DNA of 64,000 nt, taken from assembly GCA_024693325.1 (NCBI GenBank), contig JAILLA010000005.1:1-64000 (forward strand), given 5' to 3'. Below, one piece after another: positions 55,455-64,000 of the stretch. This DNA is from Solobacterium sp. (GTDB lineage Bacteria > Bacillota_I > Bacilli_A > Erysipelotrichales > Erysipelotrichaceae). The notes under the pieces were generated by a model. The model did no database searches. It was given only the letters and a program-made list of their open reading frames with translations, and was not told the DNA's origin. Both the position numbers and the translations under genes were made by a program. Within the stretch, counting starts at the first letter, position 1; each line of letters opens with the position of its first letter.

Positions 55455-56906
55455 TTAATCAGGCCAGTTGCAGATCTGATAATAGAGTTCTTCGTAGATA
55501 GCAGCAGATTTATCCCAGGATACATCTGTTGTCATCGCGCTCTTGATCAGGCCCTTCCAGCCGGGTTTGTTGTTGTAGAACTGTTCTACAGCATAACGGA
55601 TGGTGTAAACCATATCGTCGGCATTTGCAGCCCAGAAGCTGAATCCATTGCCTTCGCCTGTGTACTGGTTGAACGGCTGTACGGTATCCTTAAGTCCGCC
55701 TGTTTCACGAACCAGCGGCAGAGTACCGTAATGCATTGCGTTCAGCTGACCGATTCCGCAAGGTTCATAGAGTGAAGGCATCAGGAAGATATCAGCGCCT
55801 GCATAGATGCGGTGTGCCAGTTCTTCGTTGTATCCGTTGTAGAATACAGCCTTGCCCTTGAACGAATTTTCCATCCAGCGGAATGCGTTCTCGGCATTTG
55901 TTTCACCGGAACCCAGTACGGCAAACTGGATATCCATGCCCATGATCTCATGGAGACGGTCTGTGATCAGATAGATACCCTTCTGATTTGTCAGTCTGGA
56001 TACCAGACCGATCAGCGGTACATCATCTCTGACTTCAAGTCCGAGTTCTTCCTGCAGGGCATTCTTGTTTGCCTTCTTGCCGGAAACATAGCTTCTCAGA
56101 TCATAGTTCTTTACCAGATGCGGGTCGGTCTTCGGGTTCCATGTATCTGTATCGATACCGTTGACGATGCCCCAGAGGTCATCTCTTCTGTAGCGCAGGA
56201 TGGAATCCATTCTCTCACCGAATGCTTCAGTCAGGATCTCGTTGGCATATGTCGGCGAAACGGTCGTGATCTTGTCCGCATATACGATACCGGCTTTCAT
56301 GAAGCTGATACCTGTATCGAACTTGATCGATCCGTTGTCAAAGTAGTAGTAATCAAGGCCCAGGCATGTCGGCAGCATATCTACGCCGAAGTTGCCCTGG
56401 AATGCCAGATTGTGGATCGTATAGACATGCTTGATCTGCTGGTATCTCTGATCATCCGCATAGCATGCATGGCAGATCAGCGGGATCATACCCGTCTGCC
56501 AGTCGTTGCTGTGGATGACATTCGGCCACCAGTTGATGAAATAGATCATGTCCAGTACAGCTCTCTGGAAGAAAGCGAAGCGTTCACCGTCATCATCATA
56601 GCCGTACAGCGCAGGTCTCTCGAAATATCCCTGGTGTTCAATGAAGTAATAAACAACATTGTCTACCGTGCAGGAATAGTATGTTGCCGGCTGGTCGATC
56701 CATCCTGAATGGACACGGATCGTTCCCAGACGGATCAGCTTGTCATAATGCTTCTCAATGACTTTGCTGTAAAGCGGAAGAACGACACGGACATCGTGGC
56801 CGCGCTGAGCAAGTGCCTTCGGCAGCGCGCCGATGACATCCGCAAGGCCGCCGGTCTTGATAAACGGCAGACCTTCACCCGCAACAAACAGAATTGATCT
56901 TGACAT
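55455..56906 (-). CDS. glgA: Glycogen synthase (ADP-glucose type, GT5)
   Basis: A 483-residue glycosyltransferase. The N-terminal KTGGLADVIGALPKAL (residues 17-32) is the ADP-glucose-binding motif, HSNDWQTGMIPL near residue 134 and TVSPTYANEI near residue 217 belong to the GT5 pattern, and SLYEPCGIGQLNAMHYG near residue 378 includes the catalytic E-x7-E site. It extends alpha-1,4-glucan chains with ADP-glucose. It follows glgD by 13 bases. Confidence 0.97.
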   Translation of the reverse strand: MSRSILFVAGEGLPFIKTGGLADVIGALPKALAQRGHDVRVVLPLYSKVIEKHYDKLIRLGTIRVHSGWIDQPATYYSCTVDNVVYYFIEHQGYFERPALYGYDDDGERFAFFQRAVLDMIYFINWWPNVIHSNDWQTGMIPLICHACYADDQRYQQIKHVYTIHNLAFQGNFGVDMLPTCLGLDYYYFDNGSIKFDTGISFMKAGIVYADKITTVSPTYANEILTEAFGERMDSILRYRRDDLWGIVNGIDTDTWNPKTDPHLVKNYDLRSYVSGKKANKNALQEELGLEVRDDVPLIGLVSRLTNQKGIYLITDRLHEIMGMDIQFAVLGSGETNAENAFRWMENSFKGKAVFYNGYNEELAHRIYAGADIFLMPSLYEPCGIGQLNAMHYGTLPLVRETGGLKDTVQPFNQYTGEGNGFSFWAANADDMVYTIRYAVEQFYNNKPGWKGLIKSAMTTDVSWDKSAAIYEELYYQICNWPD

Positions 56907-56919
56907 AAACGGTCTCCTC

Positions 56920-58032
56920 CTAGATGCGGTCTCTGCGTTTTACGTATACAGGGTTCTCGTCAGTGCCTTCCAGCTTCTTGACATGATGCACGATCGCGTA
57001 CTTGTCAACGATGACATGATCAAGCTTAGCTTTTTCACCGATATATGCGCCCGGAAGAATGATGGAGTCTTTTACTTCTGCACCCTTGCGGATCGTTACG
57101 TTTCTGCTGATGACAGAACCTTCAACCTTGCCTTCGATGACACAGCCGTTGGCGATGAGTGAGTCGGTTACTTCAGCAGTTTCTGTATAGCGTGTCGGGC
57201 AGGAATCGTTTGTATGTGTGTAGATCGGCCATTCAGGCTTGACCAGTGAAACGGATTCATCACGGTCACGGAGTTCCATGCTTGTGCGATAGTATTCAGG
57301 CAGAGAATTCAGGCAGGATACATAACCCTTGACGCCGTATCCGCGGATATCCAGTGTACCGGCCTGTTCAGCCAGAATATCCTTGAACCAGTACAGAGAA
57401 GATGTCTTGGCTGCTTTTTCAACCAGTTCAATGAACAGCTTCTTTGTCATGACATAAGCTTCGAGGGAGACATTTCTTGTCTTGTAGTTGCCGCGGTTCT
57501 TTGCGAACTCTGTGACTTTCTTTTCTTTGTCAAGCATCAGTACGTCGCAGCCGAGGAATCTGTTCTTTGCTTCGGTCGTAGCCTTGTAAAGAACTGTTAC
57601 GTCAGCCTTGGAATCGATATGTGCTTTCAGAACAGGGTTGAAGTCGAGTGAGTATACAAAGTAGCTGGGTGCTACGATGACATACGGATTCGGATCTTCT
57701 TCAATGTACTGCATATTCAGGATGAAGTTTGCAATATCATGATTGTAAACCGGTGAGGAGAATGACTTCTCGCCGAAGAGAATACGCAGCTTTCCACGCT
57801 TGGAATTGATGTTGTAAAGTGTTCCGTCACCCAGGTGATCGAACAGGTTACGCGGTTTTTCCTTGCAGTAAACATGAACGTTGCTGATGCCGGAATTGGT
57901 CATGTTGCTGAGGATGAAGTCAATAACACGATAACGTCCCAGGAACGCGATTGCAGGAACGGGTCTGAATTCACCAAGTCCTTCAATGTTCGCTGTATCG
58001 TCTTCAAAATTGATAATACCTAATGCACGCAT
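56920..58032 (-). CDS. glgD: GlgD, glucose-1-phosphate adenylyltransferase-like subunit
   Basis: A 370-residue homologue of GlgC: nucleotidyltransferase-like N-terminus (MRALGIINFEDDTANIEGLG, which lacks the GGRGTRL loop) and a left-handed beta-helix C-terminus (EVTDSLIANGCVIEGKVEGSV). GlgD lacks most catalytic residues and acts as the regulatory partner of GlgC in Firmicutes. It sits between glgC and glgA, 11 bases after glgC. Confidence 0.95.
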   Translation of the reverse strand: MRALGIINFEDDTANIEGLGEFRPVPAIAFLGRYRVIDFILSNMTNSGISNVHVYCKEKPRNLFDHLGDGTLYNINSKRGKLRILFGEKSFSSPVYNHDIANFILNMQYIEEDPNPYVIVAPSYFVYSLDFNPVLKAHIDSKADVTVLYKATTEAKNRFLGCDVLMLDKEKKVTEFAKNRGNYKTRNVSLEAYVMTKKLFIELVEKAAKTSSLYWFKDILAEQAGTLDIRGYGVKGYVSCLNSLPEYYRTSMELRDRDESVSLVKPEWPIYTHTNDSCPTRYTETAEVTDSLIANGCVIEGKVEGSVISRNVTIRKGAEVKDSIILPGAYIGEKAKLDHVIVDKYAIVHHVKKLEGTDENPVYVKRRDRI

Positions 58033-58043
58033 GATCTATCCTC

Positions 58044-59174
58044 CTACTCTGATTCCTTTGCAACAAGCTGGATGTGTTCGCTGTCAGCACTGCCGAGTAC
58101 AGCTCCTGCCGGGACAACAACATCATCCGCAATGATGCAGCGGGTAACTTTAGCACCTTCGCCTACAACAGCGCCCGGCATAATGACGGAGTCAAGGACC
58201 TTTGCGCGTTCTTCGACTGTGCAGTTCGTACCCAGTACGGAATTCTTGACGTCACCAAGGACAACGCTTCCCTGTGTGACATAACTGTTTTCCACATGCG
58301 CATCAGCGCCGATATACTGCGGAAGTGAATTGACGTCTTCTGTGTAGATCTTCCATGTAGCGTCACCCAGATCAAGCTCTGAATTTGCATTCAGCAGATC
58401 CATGTTTGCTTCCCACAGGGAATCGATCGTTCCTACATCCTTCCAGTAGCCCTTGAATCTGTAAGCGACGAGCTTTTTCTTGTCGTTCAGATAAGCCGGA
58501 ATGATGTCCTTACCGAAGTCGTGATTGGATTTCTCATTCTTCAGGTCTTCCAGCAGATACTTTCTCAGTGTCTGATAGGAGAAGATGTAGATACCCATGG
58601 ATGCCAGATTGCTCTTCGGTTTCTTCGGTTTTTCTTCGAATTCAACGATTGTGTCCTGCGCGTCGCAGTTCATGATACCGAAACGGGAAGCCTCTTTCAG
58701 AGGTACTTCAAGAACAGCGATCGTAGCATCTGCTTTCTTTTCCTTGTGATAAGTAAGCATCTTATCGTAGTTCATCTTGTAAATGTGGTCGCCGGAAAGA
58801 ATCAGGACATACTCGGGATCAACAGAATCAAGGAAATCGATATTCTGTGTGATCGCATCAGCTGTTCCGAGATATACCTGGAAATTCGCCTGATCACGTT
58901 CACGCGGTGTCAGAACAAAAACACCGCCATCGTTTGTGTCTAATCCCCAATTATGATCTTTTGCAACGTAGGAGTTCAACAATACTGATTCATATTGCGT
59001 CAGTACTCCTACAGTGCTGATTGATGAATTAGCACAGTTGCTGAGCGGGAAATCAATAATACGGTACTTCCCGCCGAAATGTACCGCCGGTTTTGCCACT
59101 TTCTTAGTCAGTTCAAAAAGACGTGTCCCTCTTCCTCCTGCAAGAATCATGGCCACCATACTGTTTGCTCGCAT
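58044..59174 (-). CDS. glgC: Glucose-1-phosphate adenylyltransferase (ADP-glucose pyrophosphorylase)
   Basis: A 376-residue enzyme from [19 protein letters not shown] (AGGAGGT ribosome site; 18 upstream codons excluded). The active-site glycine loop [35 protein letters not shown] is complete, and a beta-helix domain ends the protein. It makes ADP-glucose from glucose 1-phosphate and ATP, the first step of glycogen synthesis. First gene of the operon, with a palindrome overlapping its promoter. Confidence 0.97.
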   Translation of the reverse strand: MRANSMVAMILAGGRGTRLFELTKKVAKPAVHFGGKYRIIDFPLSNCANSSISTVGVLTQYESVLLNSYVAKDHNWGLDTNDGGVFVLTPRERDQANFQVYLGTADAITQNIDFLDSVDPEYVLILSGDHIYKMNYDKMLTYHKEKKADATIAVLEVPLKEASRFGIMNCDAQDTIVEFEEKPKKPKSNLASMGIYIFSYQTLRKYLLEDLKNEKSNHDFGKDIIPAYLNDKKKLVAYRFKGYWKDVGTIDSLWEANMDLLNANSELDLGDATWKIYTEDVNSLPQYIGADAHVENSYVTQGSVVLGDVKNSVLGTNCTVEERAKVLDSVIMPGAVVGEGAKVTRCIIADDVVVPAGAVLGSADSEHIQLVAKESE

Positions 59175-59207
59175 AATTACCTCCTGCACAAACATGTTAC
59201 CGCTTTC

Positions 59208-59234
59208 ATTATAATACCATGAACTCACTCATGG
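59208..59234 (-). promoter_or_regulatory. Promoter and candidate operator of glgC-glgD-glgA
   Basis: A TATAAT box (59208-59213 on the minus strand) lies next to the perfect palindrome CCATGAACTCACTCATGG (59217-59234, 6-bp arms), which fills the spacer where sigma factor must bind. No good -35 hexamer is found, which is typical of promoters that need or are blocked by a regulator. The protein binding there is unknown. Confidence 0.45.
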
Positions 59235-59277
59235 CTAACAGTTTCCGTTTCATTTAAAAATAAATTACCCGTTTCAG

Positions 59278-59308
59278 CAAAAAGAACCGGATCGTCTGTT
59301 CCGGTTCT
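59278..59308 (-). terminator. Terminator of the DUF885-ung-folC operon
   Basis: AGAACCGGA (59283-59291) pairs perfectly with TCCGGTTCT (59300-59308); on the minus strand TTTTT follows. Confidence 0.85.
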
Positions 59309-59321
59309 GATATGAAAGTAT

Positions 59322-60536
59322 TTATTCCGATTCTGTCATCAGGTATTCCCTGACAACACTGATAAAGTAAAGCGAACCGGTAATGACTGCCGTTCCGTCT
59401 TTCCCGGCATATTCCCTGGCTTTGGCAACGGCTTCTTTCCAGTCCGTGACCAGTTCCGCACCGTCGACCAGATATGTCTGAGCATGGTCTGCCCTGTACA
59501 TATCAAACTCCGTTACGAGCAGCCTGTCGCATGACCTAGCCAGCATTTCCGCCATCATGACGCCGCGTTTGTCACGCAGTGCGGCAAATACGCATACCAG
59601 CGGCCGCTGTACTGTCTGCAGTGATTCGGTCAGCGCCGCAATGCCATGTGTATTGTGTGCACCGTCCAGGATCACTCTCGGGTGTTCTCCGACCGTTTCA
59701 AATCTTCCCTTCCACATGCTTGTCTTTATGGCATTCTTCACTTCCGGAGAGGAAATATCGATATCCAGCAGCCTTGCTGCAGTCAGCGCAAGCACTGCGT
59801 TTTCCCGCTGGTACAGCGCGTCCGTAGACATCTCATATACCTCACCCGAAATGATGATGCTGTTGTTTTCTCCCGGCAGGTAATCCAGCGGTCTGTACAG
59901 TTTTGTGTGATGGTTTTCCGCTTCCTGCTCGATGACCGCCATTGCTTCATCAGGAATGTTTCCGGCCAGTACACGGGAATCATCATGGATGATACCTGCC
60001 TTCTGCCAGGCGATCTTTCCAAGCGTATCTCCCAGGCGTTCCATATGATCAAACCCGACTGTCGTGATCACCGACAGTTCCGGCTCATCCAGTACGTTCG
60101 TGCTGTCGTATCTTCCGCCCAGTCCGCATTCGATCACCGCAATGTCGACCTGTTCATCCCTGAACCAGCTGAAGGCGATCAGGACATCGATCTCAAACAT
60201 GGAAAGATCCTGTTCATTGATCAGGTCATAGTACCTGTTCAGGTATCCCATGAATGTTTCACCGGGGATCCACTGTCCGTTGATCCGGATCCTGTCCAGA
60301 TGCGAGATCAGGTGAGGTGAAGTAAACATGCCCGTCTTTTTTCCCTGTGATATCAGGATATCACTCAGATAATTGACGAACGATCCCTTACCGTTGGTAC
60401 CGGCAGTATGCACAGTCCCGAATGTATTCTGCGGACTGCCGATCGATGCAAGGAACTTTTTCATATCTTCCGGATCATGGGAATGTCCATGTCTGGACAT
60501 CACCCATTCCAGTGCTTTCTCAACTTCCGTGAACAT
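59322..60536 (-). CDS. folC: Folylpolyglutamate synthase/dihydrofolate synthase
   Basis: About 404 residues from MFTEVEKALEWV, the usual FolC start; the ung gene overlaps it by 17 bases. The Mur-ligase-type P-loop is AGTNGKGSFVNYL near residue 45, the metal site ECGLGGRYDSTN near residue 133, and the ADP-binding GRFETVGEHPRVILDGAHN near residue 277. It adds glutamate to folates. It has a weak ribosome site, so coupling to ung translation is likely. Confidence 0.94.
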   Translation of the reverse strand: MFTEVEKALEWVMSRHGHSHDPEDMKKFLASIGSPQNTFGTVHTAGTNGKGSFVNYLSDILISQGKKTGMFTSPHLISHLDRIRINGQWIPGETFMGYLNRYYDLINEQDLSMFEIDVLIAFSWFRDEQVDIAVIECGLGGRYDSTNVLDEPELSVITTVGFDHMERLGDTLGKIAWQKAGIIHDDSRVLAGNIPDEAMAVIEQEAENHHTKLYRPLDYLPGENNSIIISGEVYEMSTDALYQRENAVLALTAARLLDIDISSPEVKNAIKTSMWKGRFETVGEHPRVILDGAHNTHGIAALTESLQTVQRPLVCVFAALRDKRGVMMAEMLARSCDRLLVTEFDMYRADHAQTYLVDGAELVTDWKEAVAKAREYAGKDGTAVITGSLYFISVVREYLMTESE

Positions 60537-61203
60537 AAAGATTCGGGATCTGCCAGCTGACAGCTTCCTTTCCATGTCCGGTCAGGAAGGCGTTTGCCTT
60601 TGAGAAATGTCTGCATCCGAAGAAGCCGTTGTACGCCGAAAGCGGCGATGGATGGGCGGCTTCAAGTACAAGATGCTTCGAACGGTCGATCATCTGTGCC
60701 TTTGCGCGTGCGGGTCTTCCCCACAGCATGAACACAACAGGATCTTCTTTTGCGTTGATGCGCTCGATCGCATGATCCGTGAATGTCTCCCAGCCCTGCC
60801 GCGCATGCGACATCGGTCTGGAATCCGCTACGGTCAGGATCGTATTGAGCAGGAATACTCCCTGCTGTGCCCAGGGCATCAGATAACCGTTGTCGGGAAT
60901 ATAGCATCCAAGATCCGTGTTCAGTTCCTGAAATATATTCTGCAGGCTGGGCGGGATGCGCACGCCCGGATTGACGGAGAAGCACATACCATGTGCCTGT
61001 CCTTTCTGGTGATACGGGTCCTGTCCGAGTATGACCACCCTGATATCAGGCAGATCAGCCGTTTCAAAGGCTGAGAACACCTGGACTTTCGGGGGATATA
61101 CCGGTCCGTTTTCATAGGCTTCATGAACAAACGCAGCCAGAGGCTTGAAATACGGCTGCTGGAATTCGTTCTGAAGCCATGGATACCATTCGTTATGCTT
61201 CAT
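60520..61203 (-). CDS. ung: Uracil-DNA glycosylase
   Basis: A 227-residue family 1 enzyme with the catalytic GQDPYHQKGQAHGMCFSV near residue 60 (Asp of GQDPYH activates water) and the leucine-loop HPSPLSAYNGFFGCRHFSKAN near residue 183. It removes uracil from DNA. It starts 8 bases after the DUF885 gene and overlaps folC, so all three form one transcript. Confidence 0.97.
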   Translation of the reverse strand: MKHNEWYPWLQNEFQQPYFKPLAAFVHEAYENGPVYPPKVQVFSAFETADLPDIRVVILGQDPYHQKGQAHGMCFSVNPGVRIPPSLQNIFQELNTDLGCYIPDNGYLMPWAQQGVFLLNTILTVADSRPMSHARQGWETFTDHAIERINAKEDPVVFMLWGRPARAKAQMIDRSKHLVLEAAHPSPLSAYNGFFGCRHFSKANAFLTGHGKEAVSWQIPNLYVHGS

Positions 61204-61211
61204 AGATCACC

Positions 61212-63101
61212 TCATGCAGTGAAAGGATTCTTTTTCTTTGTCCTGATAATGAACCAGAGCACCAGCGCAGCTGCGATGGCAAACCCGCCGATCGCAAAGA
61301 TTCCGTATTTCATGTTGTTTTCCCTGGATTCTTCCATTCCGCCGATCGCGATATACGGTACCAGGTTCGCTGATTCAGTATTGAGCGTCTGCCCGTTTGT
61401 CAGTCTGCTGACCCATTCGTTCAGGTCTGATTCAACAACTTCAAAATCACGGTCACCGTATGTCAGAAGCACGCGGTTGAATTCAACAGGATCAAAATCA
61501 TCTCCGAGTGTTTCTTCGGCACGGTATCTCAGGGCCAGGAACTGCGCCAGACCGCATCCGTAATTCAGCAGTCTGCCCGGCGTATCGACAGCTTCGTTGT
61601 AAAGATCCTGCGCGATCTCACTGTTCAGATACATTTTGTCCAGTTCATTCGCGACATCGGACAGGCTCCAGCCCAATACGTTGACGCCGATATCGATGAC
61701 ACACGGTGCCATGTATCCGATGATGGTCATACTCTTGAGGTATTCCCTCTGCGTGCGTGAAAGACCGCTGTAATCAAGCTGGTTTACTTCCGTATACATT
61801 GCCCAGCCTTCCGTATAGCCGCCATGGCTCAGGACACTGCGCACCGGGTTGGGATGCGTGTTCAGGAACCAGGTGATCTGATACTGGTGTCCGGGAAAGC
61901 CTTCATGTGAAAGCGTCATGTAAAGATCATTCGTATCATCGATGGCACTGTCATTGACTCGGATCACATTCACATCCGTCGCGTCAATGCACGGTGTCAG
62001 ATAATATGCCACGATGTTGGGGTTTGTAATGGAAGGATCCAGATAGGAAACGGTGAATTCCGTATTGGCTCCTTCAGGATAATCCTGCAGTCTGCCTGCC
62101 AGATAGTTCAGTGTCTCTTCGGCATCGCTTGTTTTGACCTGCTCGCCGGTATCATCGTATCTCTGGCTCATGAGCTTGTAGATCTCGTTGATGACCATCG
62201 TCCTGCAGAGATCCATCAGTTCTTCCGGTGATTTGGAAGAGCTTGTTTCCGTGGCGAGGAATACACGGTAATAATCAGCACCATCTTCGTATTCACAGAG
62301 TCCTCCGGAAACGGAACGTGATCCTCTCAGCTTTTCCAGTTCATCCGATACGTGCTGATATGCGGGGATGTAATGATTCAGGATCAGGTCTTCATTCCGC
62401 TTGATGTAATCCTGTTTCTCCTGTGCACTCAGTTCATCCATCGCATTGATATCCGTCGCAAAGTCGACTACCAGCGGGTTGTTTTCTGTTTCAGCAGTGA
62501 ATTTGGCAATGTTTTCCTGCAGCTGGTCGAGTGCATTGATTGTCAGGAAGTGACCGCGTGAAGCCTGCTCACGGGTTACTTCCAGTGCCTTTTCCAGATA
62601 TTCCGGGGTTTCCTCGATCAGTGTCAGGTAATCGTCTACATCCTGCTTGGAGTAGAAAATAAACTCTGTGAAGTTCGTGATCAGGGCTTCGCTTACCCCG
62701 TCTACCGGGCTGAACAGCTCGGTGTAGTCTTCCGCGTATTTTTCGGATTCAATGCTGAGTTCCAGGTCTCTTTCAAGGATGATGTAGTCATGCTGCTGGG
62801 TCTTGGACAGCTTGTCATAGTCAAATGAATGCAGTTCATCCAGATATTCCTGCAGCTCCTCGGTCTCACCGAATTCGATCTCTCCGATCGTTGCTTCCGG
62901 ACGAGCCAGTCCCATGGATCCATAGTCCTTTACGGTATAATGCATCGACAGGAAATCGGATTCTACCGTCTCCGCAAAAATATCCGTCAGGAATTCATCA
63001 AACTCCTTGTCCCCTTCTTCTTCCGCCTTTGTATGAATGCCGGGGAACATCAATATAAATGCCATTGCGATGGCTGTTATTTTCCTTGCCTGATATTTCA
63101 T
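61212..63101 (-). CDS. DUF885-family putative metallopeptidase, membrane-anchored
   Basis: A 629-residue protein with a signal peptide (residues 1-26, IAMAFILMFPGIHTKA) and a C-terminal membrane helix (about 600-620, YGIFAIGGFAIAAALVLWFI) followed by basic residues, so the body lies outside the cell. The DUF885 zinc motif is HEGFPGH near residue 396 (HExxxxH variant), with a candidate third ligand in TEGWAMYTE about 35 residues on. Family members are considered metallopeptidases. It leads the DUF885-ung-folC operon, which is an unexpected mix of extracellular and housekeeping genes. Confidence 0.85.
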   Translation of the reverse strand: MKYQARKITAIAMAFILMFPGIHTKAEEEGDKEFDEFLTDIFAETVESDFLSMHYTVKDYGSMGLARPEATIGEIEFGETEELQEYLDELHSFDYDKLSKTQQHDYIILERDLELSIESEKYAEDYTELFSPVDGVSEALITNFTEFIFYSKQDVDDYLTLIEETPEYLEKALEVTREQASRGHFLTINALDQLQENIAKFTAETENNPLVVDFATDINAMDELSAQEKQDYIKRNEDLILNHYIPAYQHVSDELEKLRGSRSVSGGLCEYEDGADYYRVFLATETSSSKSPEELMDLCRTMVINEIYKLMSQRYDDTGEQVKTSDAEETLNYLAGRLQDYPEGANTEFTVSYLDPSITNPNIVAYYLTPCIDATDVNVIRVNDSAIDDTNDLYMTLSHEGFPGHQYQITWFLNTHPNPVRSVLSHGGYTEGWAMYTEVNQLDYSGLSRTQREYLKSMTIIGYMAPCVIDIGVNVLGWSLSDVANELDKMYLNSEIAQDLYNEAVDTPGRLLNYGCGLAQFLALRYRAEETLGDDFDPVEFNRVLLTYGDRDFEVVESDLNEWVSRLTNGQTLNTESANLVPYIAIGGMEESRENNMKYGIFAIGGFAIAAALVLWFIIRTKKKNPFTA

Positions 63102-63209
63102 CTTCGCACCTCCTGAAGATCTTACCTACATGATAACAAATCGCGATTAAAAAGTGGATTGCAGTATCCAATAGTTAAAAATTGACATTTCCCGGAATAA
63201 CCGGGAACA

Positions 63210-63248
63210 GAAAAAGGAAGTGTTCCGTGTTTCTCCGGCGCACTTCCT
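63210..63248 (-). terminator. Terminator of the pullulanase gene
   Basis: AGGAAGTG (63215-63222) pairs with CACTTCCT (63241-63248); on the minus strand TTTTT follows. It lies 10 bases after the pullulanase stop. Confidence 0.75.
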
Positions 63249-63257
63249 GTTATTCGT

Positions 63258-64000
63258 TCAGATCAGAAGCGCTGCTACGACACTGCATGCTTCGATATGT
63301 ATTTCATTCTTTGTCTCAGCATGTGCTCCGCCGTTTTCATCAAAGATGATCCTGTACGACATATCGTTATAGTAGTACGTATATGCCTGCATGCTGGGGT
63401 TGATCAGGACCCTGATGCCTCTGCCTGAAGCACCGGGTTCCGCATAGTTGATGTCGTACTGCAGCACGCCGTTGTCAAGGACATATGTCTTTACGAACCG
63501 CTTGACATCATCTCCCGTAGCCAGACGGAATGCCGGATAAAACTGTCTTGTCCGGATCGCCGCGCGTGTATATTCCACTACATCATAGTTGAACAGCATT
63601 CTTTCCCAGTTCATGCCGTTGACCGCGTCTCCGGCATTATAAGAGTTGGAGTTGTCCTGCTTGGTACCGCAGAATTCAATGCCCGAATGCAGGAACGGAA
63701 CGCCCTGTGCGAACAGTGTGCATGCGATCATCATCTTCTGGCGTTTCTTTCGGAGTTCACGCGGTTCTTCGCTGCAGCATGCGTGCATCTTGTCCCACAG
63801 CGTCGCGTTGTCATGCGTCTCAATGGCATTGATGCTCTTGACGGGATGGTCAAAGCGCATGAAGTACGGAGCTCCCATCGTATTGCCGCTCAATACGCCG
63901 CAGGCTTCATAGATCAGTCCGGAGTTGCCTGTCAGATAACCCTTTGCGCTCTTCTGGTTGTCGCTTGTGCTTCCTTTGAGCACATCACGGAATGTATCGT
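63258..64000 (-). CDS. pulA: Type I pullulanase, C-terminal part (5' end outside the window)
   Basis: About 247 residues with the frame open to the window edge; the GTG that could be read as a start is internal, because TFRDVLKGSTSDNQ is continuous with upstream codons. The GH13 landmarks are AIETHDNATLWDK near residue 55 of the fragment (region IV, catalytic-site histidine/aspartate), GVPFLHSGIEFCGTKQDNSNSYNAGDAVNGMNW, and a C-terminal beta-domain. It debranches alpha-1,6 links in glycogen or starch. It is near, but not in, the glg operon and has its own terminator. Confidence 0.88.
   Translation of the reverse strand, partial: DTFRDVLKGSTSDNQKSAKGYLTGNSGLIYEACGVLSGNTMGAPYFMRFDHPVKSINAIETHDNATLWDKMHACCSEEPRELRKKRQKMMIACTLFAQGVPFLHSGIEFCGTKQDNSNSYNAGDAVNGMNWERMLFNYDVVEYTRAAIRTRQFYPAFRLATGDDVKRFVKTYVLDNGVLQYDINYAEPGASGRGIRVLINPSMQAYTYYYNDMSYRIIFDENGGAHAETKNEIHIEACSVVAALLI

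Overview
The window (about 48% GC by eye) is a low-to-mid GC Bacillota chromosome segment. The str and S10-spc-alpha ribosomal operons have a Firmicute layout, S14 and L36 are of the zinc-binding type, glgC is paired with glgD, and lipoproteins, a KtrAB potassium system and a barnase/barstar pair are present. I would guess an Erysipelotrichia-like gut anaerobe, but that placement is inference from gene content only. Most genes lie on the minus strand.

Layout. 1-370: 3' end of an ISL3-type transposase, its terminator and a 21-bp tandem repeat. 382-5276: a Na/Pi cotransporter-HAD operon whose leader looks like a yybP-ykoY (Mn2+) riboswitch, divergent from ktrB-ktrA. 5329-8763: a LysR regulator, an SLC13-type anion transporter and a metallo-beta-lactamase-fold hydrolase that look like one catabolic locus. 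8867-19457: a lysophospholipase-like hydrolase, tRNA-Asn, a Sel1-repeat protein, an aldo/keto reductase with a TIGR04076-like protein, SGNH and HAD hydrolases, a rhodanese/thioredoxin-like lipoprotein with a BadF-type kinase, and a ydjI-ydjG-ydjH-like membrane-stress cluster. 19516-24110: five tightly packed genes (CDF transporter, lipoprotein, ACT protein, UPF0210 protein, O-methyltransferase).

24171-37742 is one long ribosomal operon from rpsJ to rplQ with a clear promoter. rpmD (L30) and map are absent. The place of infA is taken by a frameshifted infA remnant that also has strong RNA-folding potential. 38179-40123: PfkB-type kinase, SGNH hydrolase and VOC protein. 40197-41040: lipoprotein barnase with barstar. 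41129-45412: the str operon (rpsL-rpsG-fusA-tuf). 45608-50292: a Gfo/Idh/MocA oxidoreductase, a DUF4428-like protein, a beta-helix lipoprotein and an aldo/keto reductase. 50493-53891: pgk-tpiA-eno glycolytic operon, with enolase carrying a lysine/alanine tail. 54015-55326: a lipoprotein with a C39-like domain that has lost its catalytic residues, plus a small membrane protein. 55455-59174: glgC-glgD-glgA glycogen synthesis. 59322-63101: DUF885 protein-ung-folC. The window ends inside a pullulanase gene, which fits the glycogen genes functionally.

The observations most worth follow-up are the manganese-type riboswitch in front of the Na/Pi cotransporter, the decayed infA folded into a possible leader RNA, the surface-anchored barnase, the inactivated C39-like lipoprotein, and the LysR/SLC13/MBL locus. 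Nothing resembling a CRISPR array or a classical defence island was seen.
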